Assembly: GCA_964444685.1 (NCBI GenBank)
Contig: CAYUIG010000035.1
Location: 1-35,914, forward strand
Source: CAYUIG01 sp964444685
Lineage (GTDB): Bacteria; Gemmatimonadota; Gemmatimonadetes; Longimicrobiales; RSA9
DNA length: 35,914 bases
Direction of reading: 5' to 3'
Shown here in pieces: positions 23,482-31,094 of this stretch (positions are counted from its first letter, which is position 1; each line of letters starts with the position of its first letter). A model generated the notes under the pieces. That model was not told the DNA's origin, searched no databases, and worked only from the letters and a program-made list of their open reading frames with translations. Position numbers and translations under genes: made by a program.

Positions 23482-24114
23482 ATGGGCACCCACCTTCTGC
23501 CCCCCATCGCGACGCTTCTCTTCCTCGCAACCGCGTGCGGCAATGCGCCCGCGCAGGACGATAGAGCGACCACGACGACCGCGGCGCTCGCGGGCGCGGT
23601 CCCGAGCGAGACCCTGCTGCTCGCCTCGGCACGCGTCGGGCTACCCCCGGAGGGCGTCACACCCGAGGCTCTACCCGCTGCCGGATCCCAGGCTGCGGGA
23701 CAGATGGTCCGCTACTGCACGGCGTGCCATGCTCTGCCCACCCCCGCAATGCACGCGGCCGTGGACTGGCCGGTGGTGGCGCGTCGGATGTGGCTGCGCA
23801 TGGAGAACCTCGACCCGGCATTCGGCGTCCCGGTGCCGGACCTGGCTACCCGTCTCACGATGCTGCAGTACCTGACGGAGAACGCCATGCAGGTGAGTCG
23901 GCGTCCACTGCCCGAGGGACCCGGACGGATGGCTTTCGAGCGGACTTGCAGCCGCTGCCACGATCTGCCGGATCCCGCACAGCATGCGGCCGGCGACTGG
24001 TACGTCGTGGCGCGGCGCATGGATCAGCATATGCAGCAGGTGCTGGGCGCCGGGTTGCGTGCGGATACGCTCGAATTGATCGTGCGTTTCCTGGGGGAGG
24101 CGTCGACCTTCTGA
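23482..24114 (+). CDS. Diheme cytochrome c lipoprotein with internal duplication
   Basis: A 210-residue protein. Start at 23482 with GGGAGG four bases upstream. The signal ends in the lipobox LATAC (Cys19), so it is probably anchored in the periplasm. Two haem c motifs: CTACH (79-83) and CSRCH (156-160). Each heads the same module: CxxCHxLPxPxxHAAxDWxVVARRMxxxM (79-107 and 156-184), so the protein arose by duplication of a monohaem unit. Met103 or Met107, and Met180 or Met184, are candidate sixth ligands. It would shuttle electrons in the periplasm. Its stop lies six bases from the hypE stop, on the opposite strand. A partnership with the hydrogenase is possible but only inferred from position. 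Confidence 0.85.
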   Translation: MGTHLLPPIATLLFLATACGNAPAQDDRATTTTAALAGAVPSETLLLASARVGLPPEGVTPEALPAAGSQAAGQMVRYCTACHALPTPAMHAAVDWPVVARRMWLRMENLDPAFGVPVPDLATRLTMLQYLTENAMQVSRRPLPEGPGRMAFERTCSRCHDLPDPAQHAAGDWYVVARRMDQHMQQVLGAGLRADTLELIVRFLGEASTF

Positions 24115-24124
24115 TCCGGATCAG
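24111..24124. terminator. 14-bp palindrome spanning two convergent stop codons
   Basis: CTGATCCGGATCAG is a perfect palindrome that contains both the cytochrome stop (TGA, 24112-24114) and the hypE stop (24121-24123 on the minus strand). It may help end transcription from both sides, but it has no loop or T-run and is weak as a terminator. Confidence 0.3.
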
Positions 24125-25188
24125 CAGATGCGCGGGAGCTGATCGCCCGGCAGCATGTCGACGATGCGCGTGCCGCCCAGTCCGGTGCGCAGCACGACCA
24201 TGCCAGGGTTCGTCTCCACGACGCCGCCGATCCGGGCGGCTCCCGCGCCGAGCGGATGCGACCGGAGCGCGGCGAGCGCCAGCGCCTCGGCGGCGGCGGG
24301 GATGAAGGCGAGGAATACGCCCTCGTTCGCGACGTAGAGCGGATCGAGTCCGAGCATCTCGCACGCCGACTGCACGGCCGCAGGCACGGGCACCGCACCC
24401 TCATCGAGCACGACGCCGACTCCGGACGCGCCGGCGATCTCGTTCAGTGCGCTCGCGACACCGCCCCTCGTGGGATCGCGCAGCACGTGCACGCGCTCGG
24501 GGCCGATCGCATCGCGCAGCAGCCGCACGAGCGGCAGGAGGGTGGCCGCATCGCTCTCCACCTGCGTCGCGAAGCCGATCTCCTCGCGCGCGGCCATGAT
24601 CGCGATGCCGTGCCGGCCGATCGGTCCGGTGGTGATCACGACGTCACCGGGCCGCGCGCCATTGGGACGGGGCCGGAAGCCGGGCTCGATCGCACCGAAG
24701 CCGGTAGTGTTGATGAAGATCCCATCTGCCTTCCCGCGCTCGACCACCTTGGTGTCGCCGGTGATGAGCTCGACGCCCGCATCCCGCGCCGCGGCCGCCA
24801 TGGAGCGGACGATGCGGTCGAGCAGATCGAGCGGCAGGCCTTCCTCGAGGACGAAGCCGGCGGAGAGCCAGAGCGGCCGCGCGCCCATCATCGCGACGTC
24901 GTTGAGCGTCCCGTGCACCGCGAGCGAGCCGATGTTGCCGCCGGGAAACTCGAGGGGAGTGACGACGAACGTGTCCGTGGAGATGGCGACCTCCTCGATG
25001 CCGAGGCGCACGACCGCGGCATCGCCGAGCTGCGCCAGCGCGGGGCCGGTGAAGTGCGGCAGGAATCGCTCGCGCAGGAGCCGCGCGCTCATCTTCCCGC
25101 CGGAACCGTGACCGAGCTGGACGCGTTCGCCGTCGGTCAGGGGCGCGGGACACGCCGCGCGCCACGGTGCCTGCTCGACCGTGCTCAT
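24121..25188 (-). CDS. hypE: Hydrogenase maturation protein HypE (carbamoyl dehydratase)
   Basis: 355 residues, the normal length. HypE dehydrates the thiocarbamate on its C-terminal Cys to thiocyanate and passes cyanide to the HypC-HypD iron. It ends in PRIC, with the acceptor Cys355 as last residue. The AIR-synthase-type ATP site is seen as GHGSGGK near residue 27, and DTFVVTPLEFPGGNIGSLAVHGT matches the family. Start at 25188, with GAGG inside the ribosome binding site that overlaps the hypD stop (seven-base gap). Last gene of the operon. Confidence 0.97.
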   Translation of the reverse strand: MSTVEQAPWRAACPAPLTDGERVQLGHGSGGKMSARLLRERFLPHFTGPALAQLGDAAVVRLGIEEVAISTDTFVVTPLEFPGGNIGSLAVHGTLNDVAMMGARPLWLSAGFVLEEGLPLDLLDRIVRSMAAAARDAGVELITGDTKVVERGKADGIFINTTGFGAIEPGFRPRPNGARPGDVVITTGPIGRHGIAIMAAREEIGFATQVESDAATLLPLVRLLRDAIGPERVHVLRDPTRGGVASALNEIAGASGVGVVLDEGAVPVPAAVQSACEMLGLDPLYVANEGVFLAFIPAAAEALALAALRSHPLGAGAARIGGVVETNPGMVVLRTGLGGTRIVDMLPGDQLPRIC

Positions 25189-25195
25189 CTCTACC

Positions 25196-26302
25196 TCAGC
25201 GGCTGGCGGCCGCGGCGCGGAAGCGGCCGTAGTTGTAGTACGCGGCGCACGCCCCCTCGGACGACACCATGGGCGCACCGAGCGGCGACTCCGGGGTGCA
25301 TGCGCCGCCGAACGCAGGGCACTCGAAGGGCTTGAGGCGACCCTGGAGCACGTCACCCGCCCGGCATTCCGCCGGCTCGTCCGCGCGGATGCGGTCCAGC
25401 TCGAACTTCTGTTCCGCATCGAACTCCGCGAACTCGGGCCGGAGCCCGAGGCCGCTCGCCGGGATCGAGCCGATGCCGCGCCACTTGCGATCTACGAGCT
25501 GGAACACGCGCTCGACCAGTTCGCGCGCCGGCACGGTGCCGTCGCGGCGCACCGAACGGACGTACTGATTCTCCACCTCGGCGCGGCCCGCCTCGAGCTG
25601 GAGGATGACCATCAGCATGCCCTCGAGCAGGTCCAGCGGCTCGAAGCCGGTGACCACGATCGGCACGTGATAGCGCTGCGCGATGGGCTCGTACTCCTTC
25701 CAACCCATGATGGTGCAGACGTGACCCGCGGCGAGGAATCCCTGCACGCGGCTGTCCGGCGCGTCGAGGATCACCTGCATCGCGGGCGGCACCGTTACGT
25801 GCGAGACGAGCACACTGAAGTTGCGGATGCCCAGCTCGCGCGCGCGCCACACGGCCATCGCGTTCGCGGGCGCCGTCGTTTCGAAGCCCACCGCGAAGAA
25901 CACGACCTCGCAGTCGGGGTTCTGCTGCGCGAGCGCCAGCGCGTCCAGCGGGGAATACACGATGCGTACGCGGCCGCCGCGCGCGCGCACCTGGAGCAGG
26001 TCGCACTCGCTGCCGGGCACCCGCAGCATGTCGCCGAACGAGGTGAAGATGATGTCGGGCCGCGCGGCCAGGTACAGAGCGCGGTCGATCTGCTCGAGGG
26101 GGGTGACGCACACCGGGCAGCCGGGGCCATGGATCATCTCGACGGCCGGCGCGAGCAGTTCGTCGAGTCCCTGGCGCACGATGGTATGCGTCTGGCCGCC
26201 GCACACCTCCATCATGGTCCAGCGGCGCGTCGCTGTGTGCAGGATCCGGTCGACGAGCGCGCGCGCGATCGCGGGGTCGCGGTATTCGGACAGGTATTTC
26301 AT
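25196..26302 (-). CDS. hypD: Hydrogenase maturation iron-sulfur protein HypD
   Basis: 368 residues. HypD, with HypC, is the scaffold on which Fe(CN)2CO is built. Conserved cysteines: Cys34 in MEVCGGQTHT, and Cys62 and Cys65 in GPGCPVCVTP. The four [4Fe-4S] cysteines are in the C-terminal part: AECRAG, FECPAFGGAC and SSEGACAAYYNYGRF. The ATG (26300-26302) overlaps the hypC stop by four bases (ATGA); a GGAG lies only two bases ahead, so translation is probably coupled to hypC. No missing residues were noted. Confidence 0.97.
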   Translation of the reverse strand: MKYLSEYRDPAIARALVDRILHTATRRWTMMEVCGGQTHTIVRQGLDELLAPAVEMIHGPGCPVCVTPLEQIDRALYLAARPDIIFTSFGDMLRVPGSECDLLQVRARGGRVRIVYSPLDALALAQQNPDCEVVFFAVGFETTAPANAMAVWRARELGIRNFSVLVSHVTVPPAMQVILDAPDSRVQGFLAAGHVCTIMGWKEYEPIAQRYHVPIVVTGFEPLDLLEGMLMVILQLEAGRAEVENQYVRSVRRDGTVPARELVERVFQLVDRKWRGIGSIPASGLGLRPEFAEFDAEQKFELDRIRADEPAECRAGDVLQGRLKPFECPAFGGACTPESPLGAPMVSSEGACAAYYNYGRFRAAAASR

Positions 26303-26583
26303 GGCTCCACCGCCTCGGCGTTGTCGGCGAGCTCGCGCAGGAACTCGAGGTCGCCGAGCTCGCTCATCTCGCGCAGCACATCGAACGTCCGCCGGGCCTC
26401 CGTCTCGTCCACCTTCGAGATCGCGAAGCCGACGTGAACGATGGCATAGTCACCGACCGCGATCTGGTCGGCGATGTAGGCGAGGCATACCTCGCGCTGG
26501 ACGCCGCCGAAATCGACGATGCCCATCGGGAGGCCGCGGTCCGTGTGCAGCGCGACGATCCGGCCGGGTATTCCGAGGCACAT
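26299..26583 (-). CDS. hypC: Hydrogenase assembly chaperone HypC
   Basis: 94 residues. It begins MCLGIPGRI, and Cys2 (exposed after Met removal) binds the iron and the large-subunit precursor. The OB-fold body (GIVDFGGVQREVCLAYI...VGDYAIVHVGFAISKVDE) and a C-terminal helix are typical. GGAGGATC lies upstream. The gene follows hypF by 20 bases and overlaps hypD. Only one HypC/HybG paralog is present, so it must serve this hydrogenase. Confidence 0.97.
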   Translation of the reverse strand: MCLGIPGRIVALHTDRGLPMGIVDFGGVQREVCLAYIADQIAVGDYAIVHVGFAISKVDETEARRTFDVLREMSELGDLEFLRELADNAEAVEP

Positions 26584-26603
26584 GGCGATCCTCCGTGCGG
26601 GCG

Positions 26604-28937
26604 TCAGTAGCCGTTGAGCCGTGCAATCGCGACGACCGCCTGGCCGTAGCTGATCGCGCCATCGTTCGGCGGCAGGTGAAGCGGTGTGAGGACGCGGAAG
26701 CCCCAGGGCTCGAGGGACGTGCGCGTCGTGTGCAGCAGTCGCGCGTTCTGGAACACGCCGCCTCCCAGTGCGACCGTGTGGACACCGGTCGCGGCGCGAA
26801 TGGCGCGCGCGAGGCTCGTCGCGGCCGCGGCCACACTCTCGTGGAACGCCGCGGCAAGGTCCGGCAGCCCGTACCCCTGACTGCGGCGCTCCCCCAGAGC
26901 GACGAGCAGGGGCAGCGGATCGAGCCGCCAGCCGTCGCCCGACCGTTCGATCGGGAACGGCAGAGGATCCGCGGCGCGGCGTCCCGCGAGCGATTCGAGC
27001 CGCATGGCCGCGTCGCCCTCGAAGCGCGACTCCGTGGCCACACCGAGGACGGCGGCGGCCGCATCGAACAGGCGGCCCATGGAGGATGCGAGCGGGCTGT
27101 TGATGCGTCGTTCGATCTGCTGCTCGGCAATTGTTCGATCGCGCGCAGCAACCGAAGCGAAGGCATGCTGGAAGGCGGGACGCGCCGAAGGCTCGAGCGA
27201 GAGGTACCCCAGCGCCACGCGCCAGGGCGAGCGCATGGCGATGTCGCCGCCCGGCATCGGCGCGTAGCGCAGATGCGCGAGCCGGCGGTACGAGCCCGCA
27301 TCCGACAGCAGGAACTCCGCCCCCCAGATGTAGCCATCCTCGCCGAGGCCGGTCCCGTCGAACGCAAGCCCGATCACCGGTTCGCGAACGCGATGCTCCG
27401 CCGCAACCGCCACGATGTGGGCGTGATGGTGCTGCACGGTGAGCGGCGCACCCAGGCCCAGCTCCTCCGCAACACGCGACGACAGGTACCCGGGGTGCAG
27501 GTCGCAGACGACGCGCTCCGGCTCGACACGGAACAGGCGGCGGTATGCGTCGAGCGCGGCCCGGAAGTGTTCGAGGGTCTCCAGGTTCTCGAGGTCCCCG
27601 ATGTGCTGGCTCACCCAGGCCTCGCGGCCGTGCGCGAGCGTGAACGTGTTCTTGAGGTGGGGACCCACTGCCAGCAGCGGCACCGGTGCGGGCTCGGGCA
27701 GCGGAACCGGCAGCGGCGCGTACCCGCGCGCGCGCCGCAGCACGACCGGCGCTCCGTCCACGACACGCACGACCGAGTCGTCGTAGCGGGATACGATCTC
27801 GCGGTCGTGCAGCAGGAAGGCGTCGGCGATGCCGGTCAACCTGCGCAGCGCCTCGTCGTTGCCGATCGCGATCGGCTCCTCGCTGCGGTTGCCGCTCGTC
27901 ATCACGAGCGGACGGCGGAGGGCATCGAGCAGCAGATGGTGGAGCGGCGTGTACGGCAGCATGACGCCCACCGTATCGAGGCCCTCGGTCACCGCCGGCG
28001 CGAGCCGCGACCCGTGGCGCCGCTCGAGCAGGACGATCGGCCGCTCCGCGGAACGGAGCAGTGTTTCCTCGTCCATGCCCACGATTCCGAGCTGGCGAGC
28101 CTCCGCCACGTTCCTGACCATCACGGCGAGCGGCTTCGCCTCGCGCTGCTTGCGCCGGCGCAGCTCGCGAACCGCCCCTTCATCGGTGGCGTCGACGGCG
28201 AGATGGAAGCCGCCGAGGCCGCGGATCGCGACGATGTCGCCGTGCGCGAGCGCCCACGCCGCGGCCTCGATCTCGCCACCCGGCTGTGCGCTGACGGCGC
28301 CGCCCCCGACACGCGTGTCGACCCAGCGGAGCTGCGGCCCGCACACCGGGCAGCTGTTGGTCTCCGAGTGGTAGCGCCGGTCGCCGGGCGTGTTGTACTC
28401 GCACAGGCACGCGGCACACTGCGTGAACGCACGCATGCTCGTGCGCTCCCGGTCGTACGGCATCGCCGCGATGACCGTGTAGCGCGGGCCGCAGTCGGTG
28501 CAGGTGATGAACGGATAGCGGTAGCGGCGGTTCGACGGGTCGCGCATCTCGGCTTCGCACGCGGCGCAGAGCGCCACATCCGGCGACACCGGCTGCCGCC
28601 CGTCCGGGTCGTCCACGCTTTCCAGGATCCGGAACTGTGCGTGCCCCTCCGCGACGGAACGTTCCCGCGCCAGGCCGTCGATGCGTGCGAGCGGCGGCGC
28701 GCCGGCTTCCAGCTCGATCACGAACTGGTCGAGCGCCAGCGCCGAACCTTCCACCTCGATCTCGACCTCGCCCGCACGGTTGCGGATCCAGCCCGCGAGA
28801 CCGTGCCGCAGCGCCAGACGGTGCACGAACGGGCGGAAGCCTACGCCCTGGACGACGCCCGTGACGTGCAGCCGCAGGGCGTCCGCCTCTATGCGGCCGT
28901 CGACCGCGCGACCCGCTGCTTCAGGAACGTGTACCAT
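26604..28937 (-). CDS. hypF: Carbamoyltransferase HypF
   Basis: 777 residues, full length. HypF converts carbamoyl phosphate and ATP to carbamoyl-AMP and loads HypE. Domains: acylphosphatase-like (VTGVVQGVGFRPFVHR, about 24-110), two zinc fingers with CxxC pairs (CAAC...CTDC and CAAC...CPVC, about 120-215), a YrdC-like nucleotide site (AIRGLGGFHLAVDATD, about 240-420), and a Kae1-like C-terminal domain with HHHAHIVAV and GGGVFQNARLL. ATG 28937 gives a 49-base overlap with the end of hypB. No shorter start leaves the acylphosphatase domain whole, so the overlap is probably real. Confidence 0.96.
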   Translation of the reverse strand: MVHVPEAAGRAVDGRIEADALRLHVTGVVQGVGFRPFVHRLALRHGLAGWIRNRAGEVEIEVEGSALALDQFVIELEAGAPPLARIDGLARERSVAEGHAQFRILESVDDPDGRQPVSPDVALCAACEAEMRDPSNRRYRYPFITCTDCGPRYTVIAAMPYDRERTSMRAFTQCAACLCEYNTPGDRRYHSETNSCPVCGPQLRWVDTRVGGGAVSAQPGGEIEAAAWALAHGDIVAIRGLGGFHLAVDATDEGAVRELRRRKQREAKPLAVMVRNVAEARQLGIVGMDEETLLRSAERPIVLLERRHGSRLAPAVTEGLDTVGVMLPYTPLHHLLLDALRRPLVMTSGNRSEEPIAIGNDEALRRLTGIADAFLLHDREIVSRYDDSVVRVVDGAPVVLRRARGYAPLPVPLPEPAPVPLLAVGPHLKNTFTLAHGREAWVSQHIGDLENLETLEHFRAALDAYRRLFRVEPERVVCDLHPGYLSSRVAEELGLGAPLTVQHHHAHIVAVAAEHRVREPVIGLAFDGTGLGEDGYIWGAEFLLSDAGSYRRLAHLRYAPMPGGDIAMRSPWRVALGYLSLEPSARPAFQHAFASVAARDRTIAEQQIERRINSPLASSMGRLFDAAAAVLGVATESRFEGDAAMRLESLAGRRAADPLPFPIERSGDGWRLDPLPLLVALGERRSQGYGLPDLAAAFHESVAAAATSLARAIRAATGVHTVALGGGVFQNARLLHTTRTSLEPWGFRVLTPLHLPPNDGAISYGQAVVAIARLNGY

Positions 28938-29560
28938 GTCTCCATTCCCTGGCCCGTGAGGGCGGAAAGTTCGAAGAACCGGAGTGCAGGGTTCACCTCC
29001 AGCGCGTAGCGCACGGCCAGATCCGGATCGAACGGCACGTACGGCAGCAGGTCGATCTTGTTGATCACGGCGTACTGCGCTTCGCGGAACATCTTCGGAT
29101 ACTTGAGCGGCTTGTCCTCCCCTTCCGTGACGCTCAGCACCACCACCTTCGCGTCCTCGCCCAGGTCCCAGCTCGCGGGGCACACGAGGTTGCCCACGTT
29201 CTCGATGAACAGCAGATGGATCTCCTCGAGGTCGAGCGCGTCGATCGCGTCGAGCACCTGGCGCGCATCGAGGTGGCACGCGCCACCCGTGACCACGGCC
29301 TGTACCAGTCTGTCGGTATGGCGCGCCAGCCGGTCCGCGTCGTTCTGGGTCTGCACGTCGCCCGTGACGACCGCCATGCCGAGCTCGTCGCCCATCTCGG
29401 CGAGGGTCCGCTCCAGCAGCAACGTCTTACCGGAGCCGGGCGAGGAGACGAGGTTCAGCGTGGTGACGCCGGCGCCGAGCAGACGCTGCCGGACCGCGCG
29501 CGCGATCTCGTCGTTCCTCTCCATGACGCGCTCGCGCACGTCGATGCGTCGTACCGTCAT
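28889..29560 (-). CDS. hypB: Hydrogenase nickel-insertion GTPase HypB
   Basis: 223 residues. A SIMIBI-class GTPase that drives nickel transfer from HypA to the large subunit. P-loop SSPGSGKT (39-46), a switch region around TGDVQTQNDA, metal-binding Cys95-His96 in GGACHLDA at the dimer interface, IENVGNLVCPASWDLGE, and NKIDLLPY for guanine recognition. The N-terminus is short: it has neither the histidine-rich nickel store of many soil bacteria nor the CxxCGC high-affinity site of E. coli HypB. Start 29560 has GGAGGTGG upstream and overlaps the hypA stop as ATGA. Confidence 0.97.
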   Translation of the reverse strand: MTVRRIDVRERVMERNDEIARAVRQRLLGAGVTTLNLVSSPGSGKTLLLERTLAEMGDELGMAVVTGDVQTQNDADRLARHTDRLVQAVVTGGACHLDARQVLDAIDALDLEEIHLLFIENVGNLVCPASWDLGEDAKVVVLSVTEGEDKPLKYPKMFREAQYAVINKIDLLPYVPFDPDLAVRYALEVNPALRFFELSALTGQGMETWYTFLKQRVARSTAA

Positions 29561-29802
29561 TCGTCCACCTCCAGCCAGCACACGCGCAGCACGTCCCCGC
29601 TGCGCCTGTCGATGTGCGCCGTAGCGCCGCCGAACGGCGGCATGGACAGCAGCGTGTCGAGGCAGAACTCGAGGTTCTCGAACTCGACGCCGGCTTCATC
29701 TCCGACCTCGAGGCCGACACCGGTCACGGCCGCCAGGCGGCCGCGTCCGACCTGGAGCTCGGCGATCCTGCACACCTCCTGGGCGATGCTCATCTCATGC
29801 AT
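29557..29802 (-). CDS. hypA: Short HypA-like nickel chaperone without zinc finger
   Basis: Only 81 residues, against about 110-120 for ordinary HypA. It begins MHEMSIAQEV, keeping His2 and Glu3 of the nickel site, and the alpha/beta body VTGVGLEVGDEAGVEFENLEF is normal. Where HypA should have the zinc loop with two CxxC pairs, the sequence goes directly from ATAHID to RRSGDVLRVCWLEVDE, the usual C-terminal strand. The three cysteines (11, 47, 75) are isolated. Both ends are in frame and the stop overlaps hypB as ATGA, so an in-frame deletion, not a frameshift, explains the size. The start overlaps the protease gene by eight bases, with GGAGGAGGGAG upstream. Confidence 0.88.
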   Translation of the reverse strand: MHEMSIAQEVCRIAELQVGRGRLAAVTGVGLEVGDEAGVEFENLEFCLDTLLSMPPFGGATAHIDRRSGDVLRVCWLEVDE

Positions 29803-30301
29803 GCGACGGCTCCCTCCTCCGGCAGCCGAGTCCCCACGCACGCAGCCGCGCGGCCGCGGCCTCGACCATCGTGTCGATGCCGTCCGCGGCCGTCGGCGAC
29901 AGCTCCGCCGACGGCTCCACCTTCGCGGGCTGGAGTCCGATGGCCATGACGCGTGAGGGCATGGTCCCGCGCAGCTCGGCGAGTGCGAGGATGTCGCGCA
30001 GGTCGAGCTGGTGCGGCGAGGTCTTCGTGCGCTCGAGGGTGCGCGGCAGGCTCTCGCGATCGACGATGACCAGCGAACCGGGCGCCCGCCCGAACTCGAT
30101 TGCGTCGAGGAACAGGACGGCCTTCGACTCCTCGAGCACGGGCAGCAGATTCAGGCCCCACGTCGCGCCGTCGATGAGGTCGATGGCAGGGTCCAGCTCC
30201 CACTCCTCGGCGAAGCGCGCGAGCGCGGCGAGGCCGATGCCGTCATCCCCCATGATCGGGTTGCCGACGCCGATCACCGCAGTCCTGCCGTTCCGCTCCA
30301 T
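29795..30301 (-). CDS. Hydrogenase maturation protease (HyaD/HybD/HupD family)
   Basis: 168 residues. A nickel-dependent endopeptidase that removes the C-terminal tail of the large subunit once nickel is in place. GVGNPIMGDDGIG carries the first metal ligand (Asp19 or Asp20, where HybD has Glu16), Asp66 in LFLDAIEFG and His97 in KTSPHQLDL complete the set. The start at 30301 has GGAGGAGGG upstream. It follows the cytochrome b gene after a 49-base gap that holds a strong hairpin, and overlaps hypA by eight bases. The substrate is presumably the 15-residue tail of the large subunit at 31091. Confidence 0.93.
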   Translation of the reverse strand: MERNGRTAVIGVGNPIMGDDGIGLAALARFAEEWELDPAIDLIDGATWGLNLLPVLEESKAVLFLDAIEFGRAPGSLVIVDRESLPRTLERTKTSPHQLDLRDILALAELRGTMPSRVMAIGLQPAKVEPSAELSPTAADGIDTMVEAAAARLRAWGLGCRRREPSHA

Positions 30302-30321
30302 GGTCCCTCCTCCGAAGCGAA

Positions 30322-30344
30322 GGCGCAGGCCGCCGGCCTGCGCC
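30322..30344 (-). other. Intercistronic hairpin between cytochrome b and protease genes
   Basis: GGCGCAGGC (30322-30330) and GCCTGCGCC (30336-30344) form a perfect 9-bp stem with loop CGCCG. It lies in the only sizeable gap of the hydrogenase operon, between the structural genes and the maturation genes, and just before the protease ribosome binding site. It may stabilise the upstream mRNA or reduce read-through. There is no T-run. Confidence 0.5.
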
Positions 30345-30350
30345 GCGACG

Positions 30351-31094
30351 TCAGCCGTCCTCGAACTCCTCATCCGCCGGCACGAACCGGCCGCCGCTCA
30401 CGATCGACGAGATCGTACCGGTCTCTTCGACCTTGTCCGCGCGGATCGCGAGGTACACGTGGATCGGGATGAAAATGAGGAACGCCCAGGTGAGCGCGTG
30501 ATGGACGAAACGAACCGCCTGATTGCCGCCGAGCAGCGGGATCACCCAGCCGAACAGGGCGCGGATCAGTCCGTCCGGATTCGCCTGGCCGTAGAGCGCG
30601 AATCCTGTGAGGACCATCACGATCGCCACCACGTAGATGGCCGTGTACGAGAGCTGCTGGAGCGGGTTGTGCCCGAGATAGCGCGGCGCCCGCTCGGGAT
30701 GGATCATCAGGTAGAACTTCACCATCCGGTACAGGTTGACCCAGTCGCGCGGGCGGACGGGGAAGAGTGCCCGCCAGCGCTCGAACCGGTTGCCGGCGAA
30801 CAGCCAGTAGGCCCGCACGATGCCGGTGGTGACGAACACGGCGGCCGCGAGGAAATGGAGGAACCGCATCCAGCCCATCGCGAAGCGCGGCGTCGCTTCG
30901 CCGCCCGTCATGAAGTACGGCGCGCCGATGTAGAAGCCGGTGACGACGAGCACCACGATGCTGCCGGCCGCGGCCCAGTGCATCGCGCGGATGGGCCACT
31001 GCCAGAGATAGACCCACTTATAGTCGCCGCGCGGCGGCGGGACCGGGTGCCTGAGCGAGATCCCGCGTGGCGGCGTCTCGATCTGCGTTCTCAT
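30351..31094 (-). CDS. Ni/Fe-hydrogenase b-type cytochrome subunit
   Basis: 247 residues, a HyaC/HoxZ-family membrane protein with four predicted transmembrane helices: about 38-58 (MHWAAAGSIVVLVVTGFYIG), 85-105 (FLHFLAAAVFVTTGIVRAYW), 150-172 (LSYTAIYVVAIVMVLTGFALYG) and 200-222 (VHHALTWAFLIFIPIHVYLA). Histidines suited to haem b: His39 in the first helix, the FLHF His, the HH pair in the last helix and the IPIHVY His. It passes electrons from the small subunit to the quinone pool and anchors the enzyme on the membrane. Its ATG overlaps the large-subunit stop by four bases. Confidence 0.93.
   Translation of the reverse strand: MRTQIETPPRGISLRHPVPPPRGDYKWVYLWQWPIRAMHWAAAGSIVVLVVTGFYIGAPYFMTGGEATPRFAMGWMRFLHFLAAAVFVTTGIVRAYWLFAGNRFERWRALFPVRPRDWVNLYRMVKFYLMIHPERAPRYLGHNPLQQLSYTAIYVVAIVMVLTGFALYGQANPDGLIRALFGWVIPLLGGNQAVRFVHHALTWAFLIFIPIHVYLAIRADKVEETGTISSIVSGGRFVPADEEFEDG

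Noticed and set aside
21163..24114. A 983-codon rightward frame, and a leftward frame from 23493, both crossing the N run
   Set aside because: They exist only because N codons are read through. The real genes are the BNR protein (left of the gap) and the cytochrome (right of it).
25821..29009. A 1062-codon rightward frame opposite hypF/hypB/hypC/hypD
   Set aside because: It is antisense to well-supported hyp genes; long shadow frames are common in high-GC DNA, and the translation is Arg/His/Ala-rich without domains.
29557..29802. HypA shortened by a frameshift
   Set aside because: The N- and C-terminal parts are in the same frame, the stop overlaps the hypB start normally, and no CxxC-coding sequence is hidden in another frame between them.
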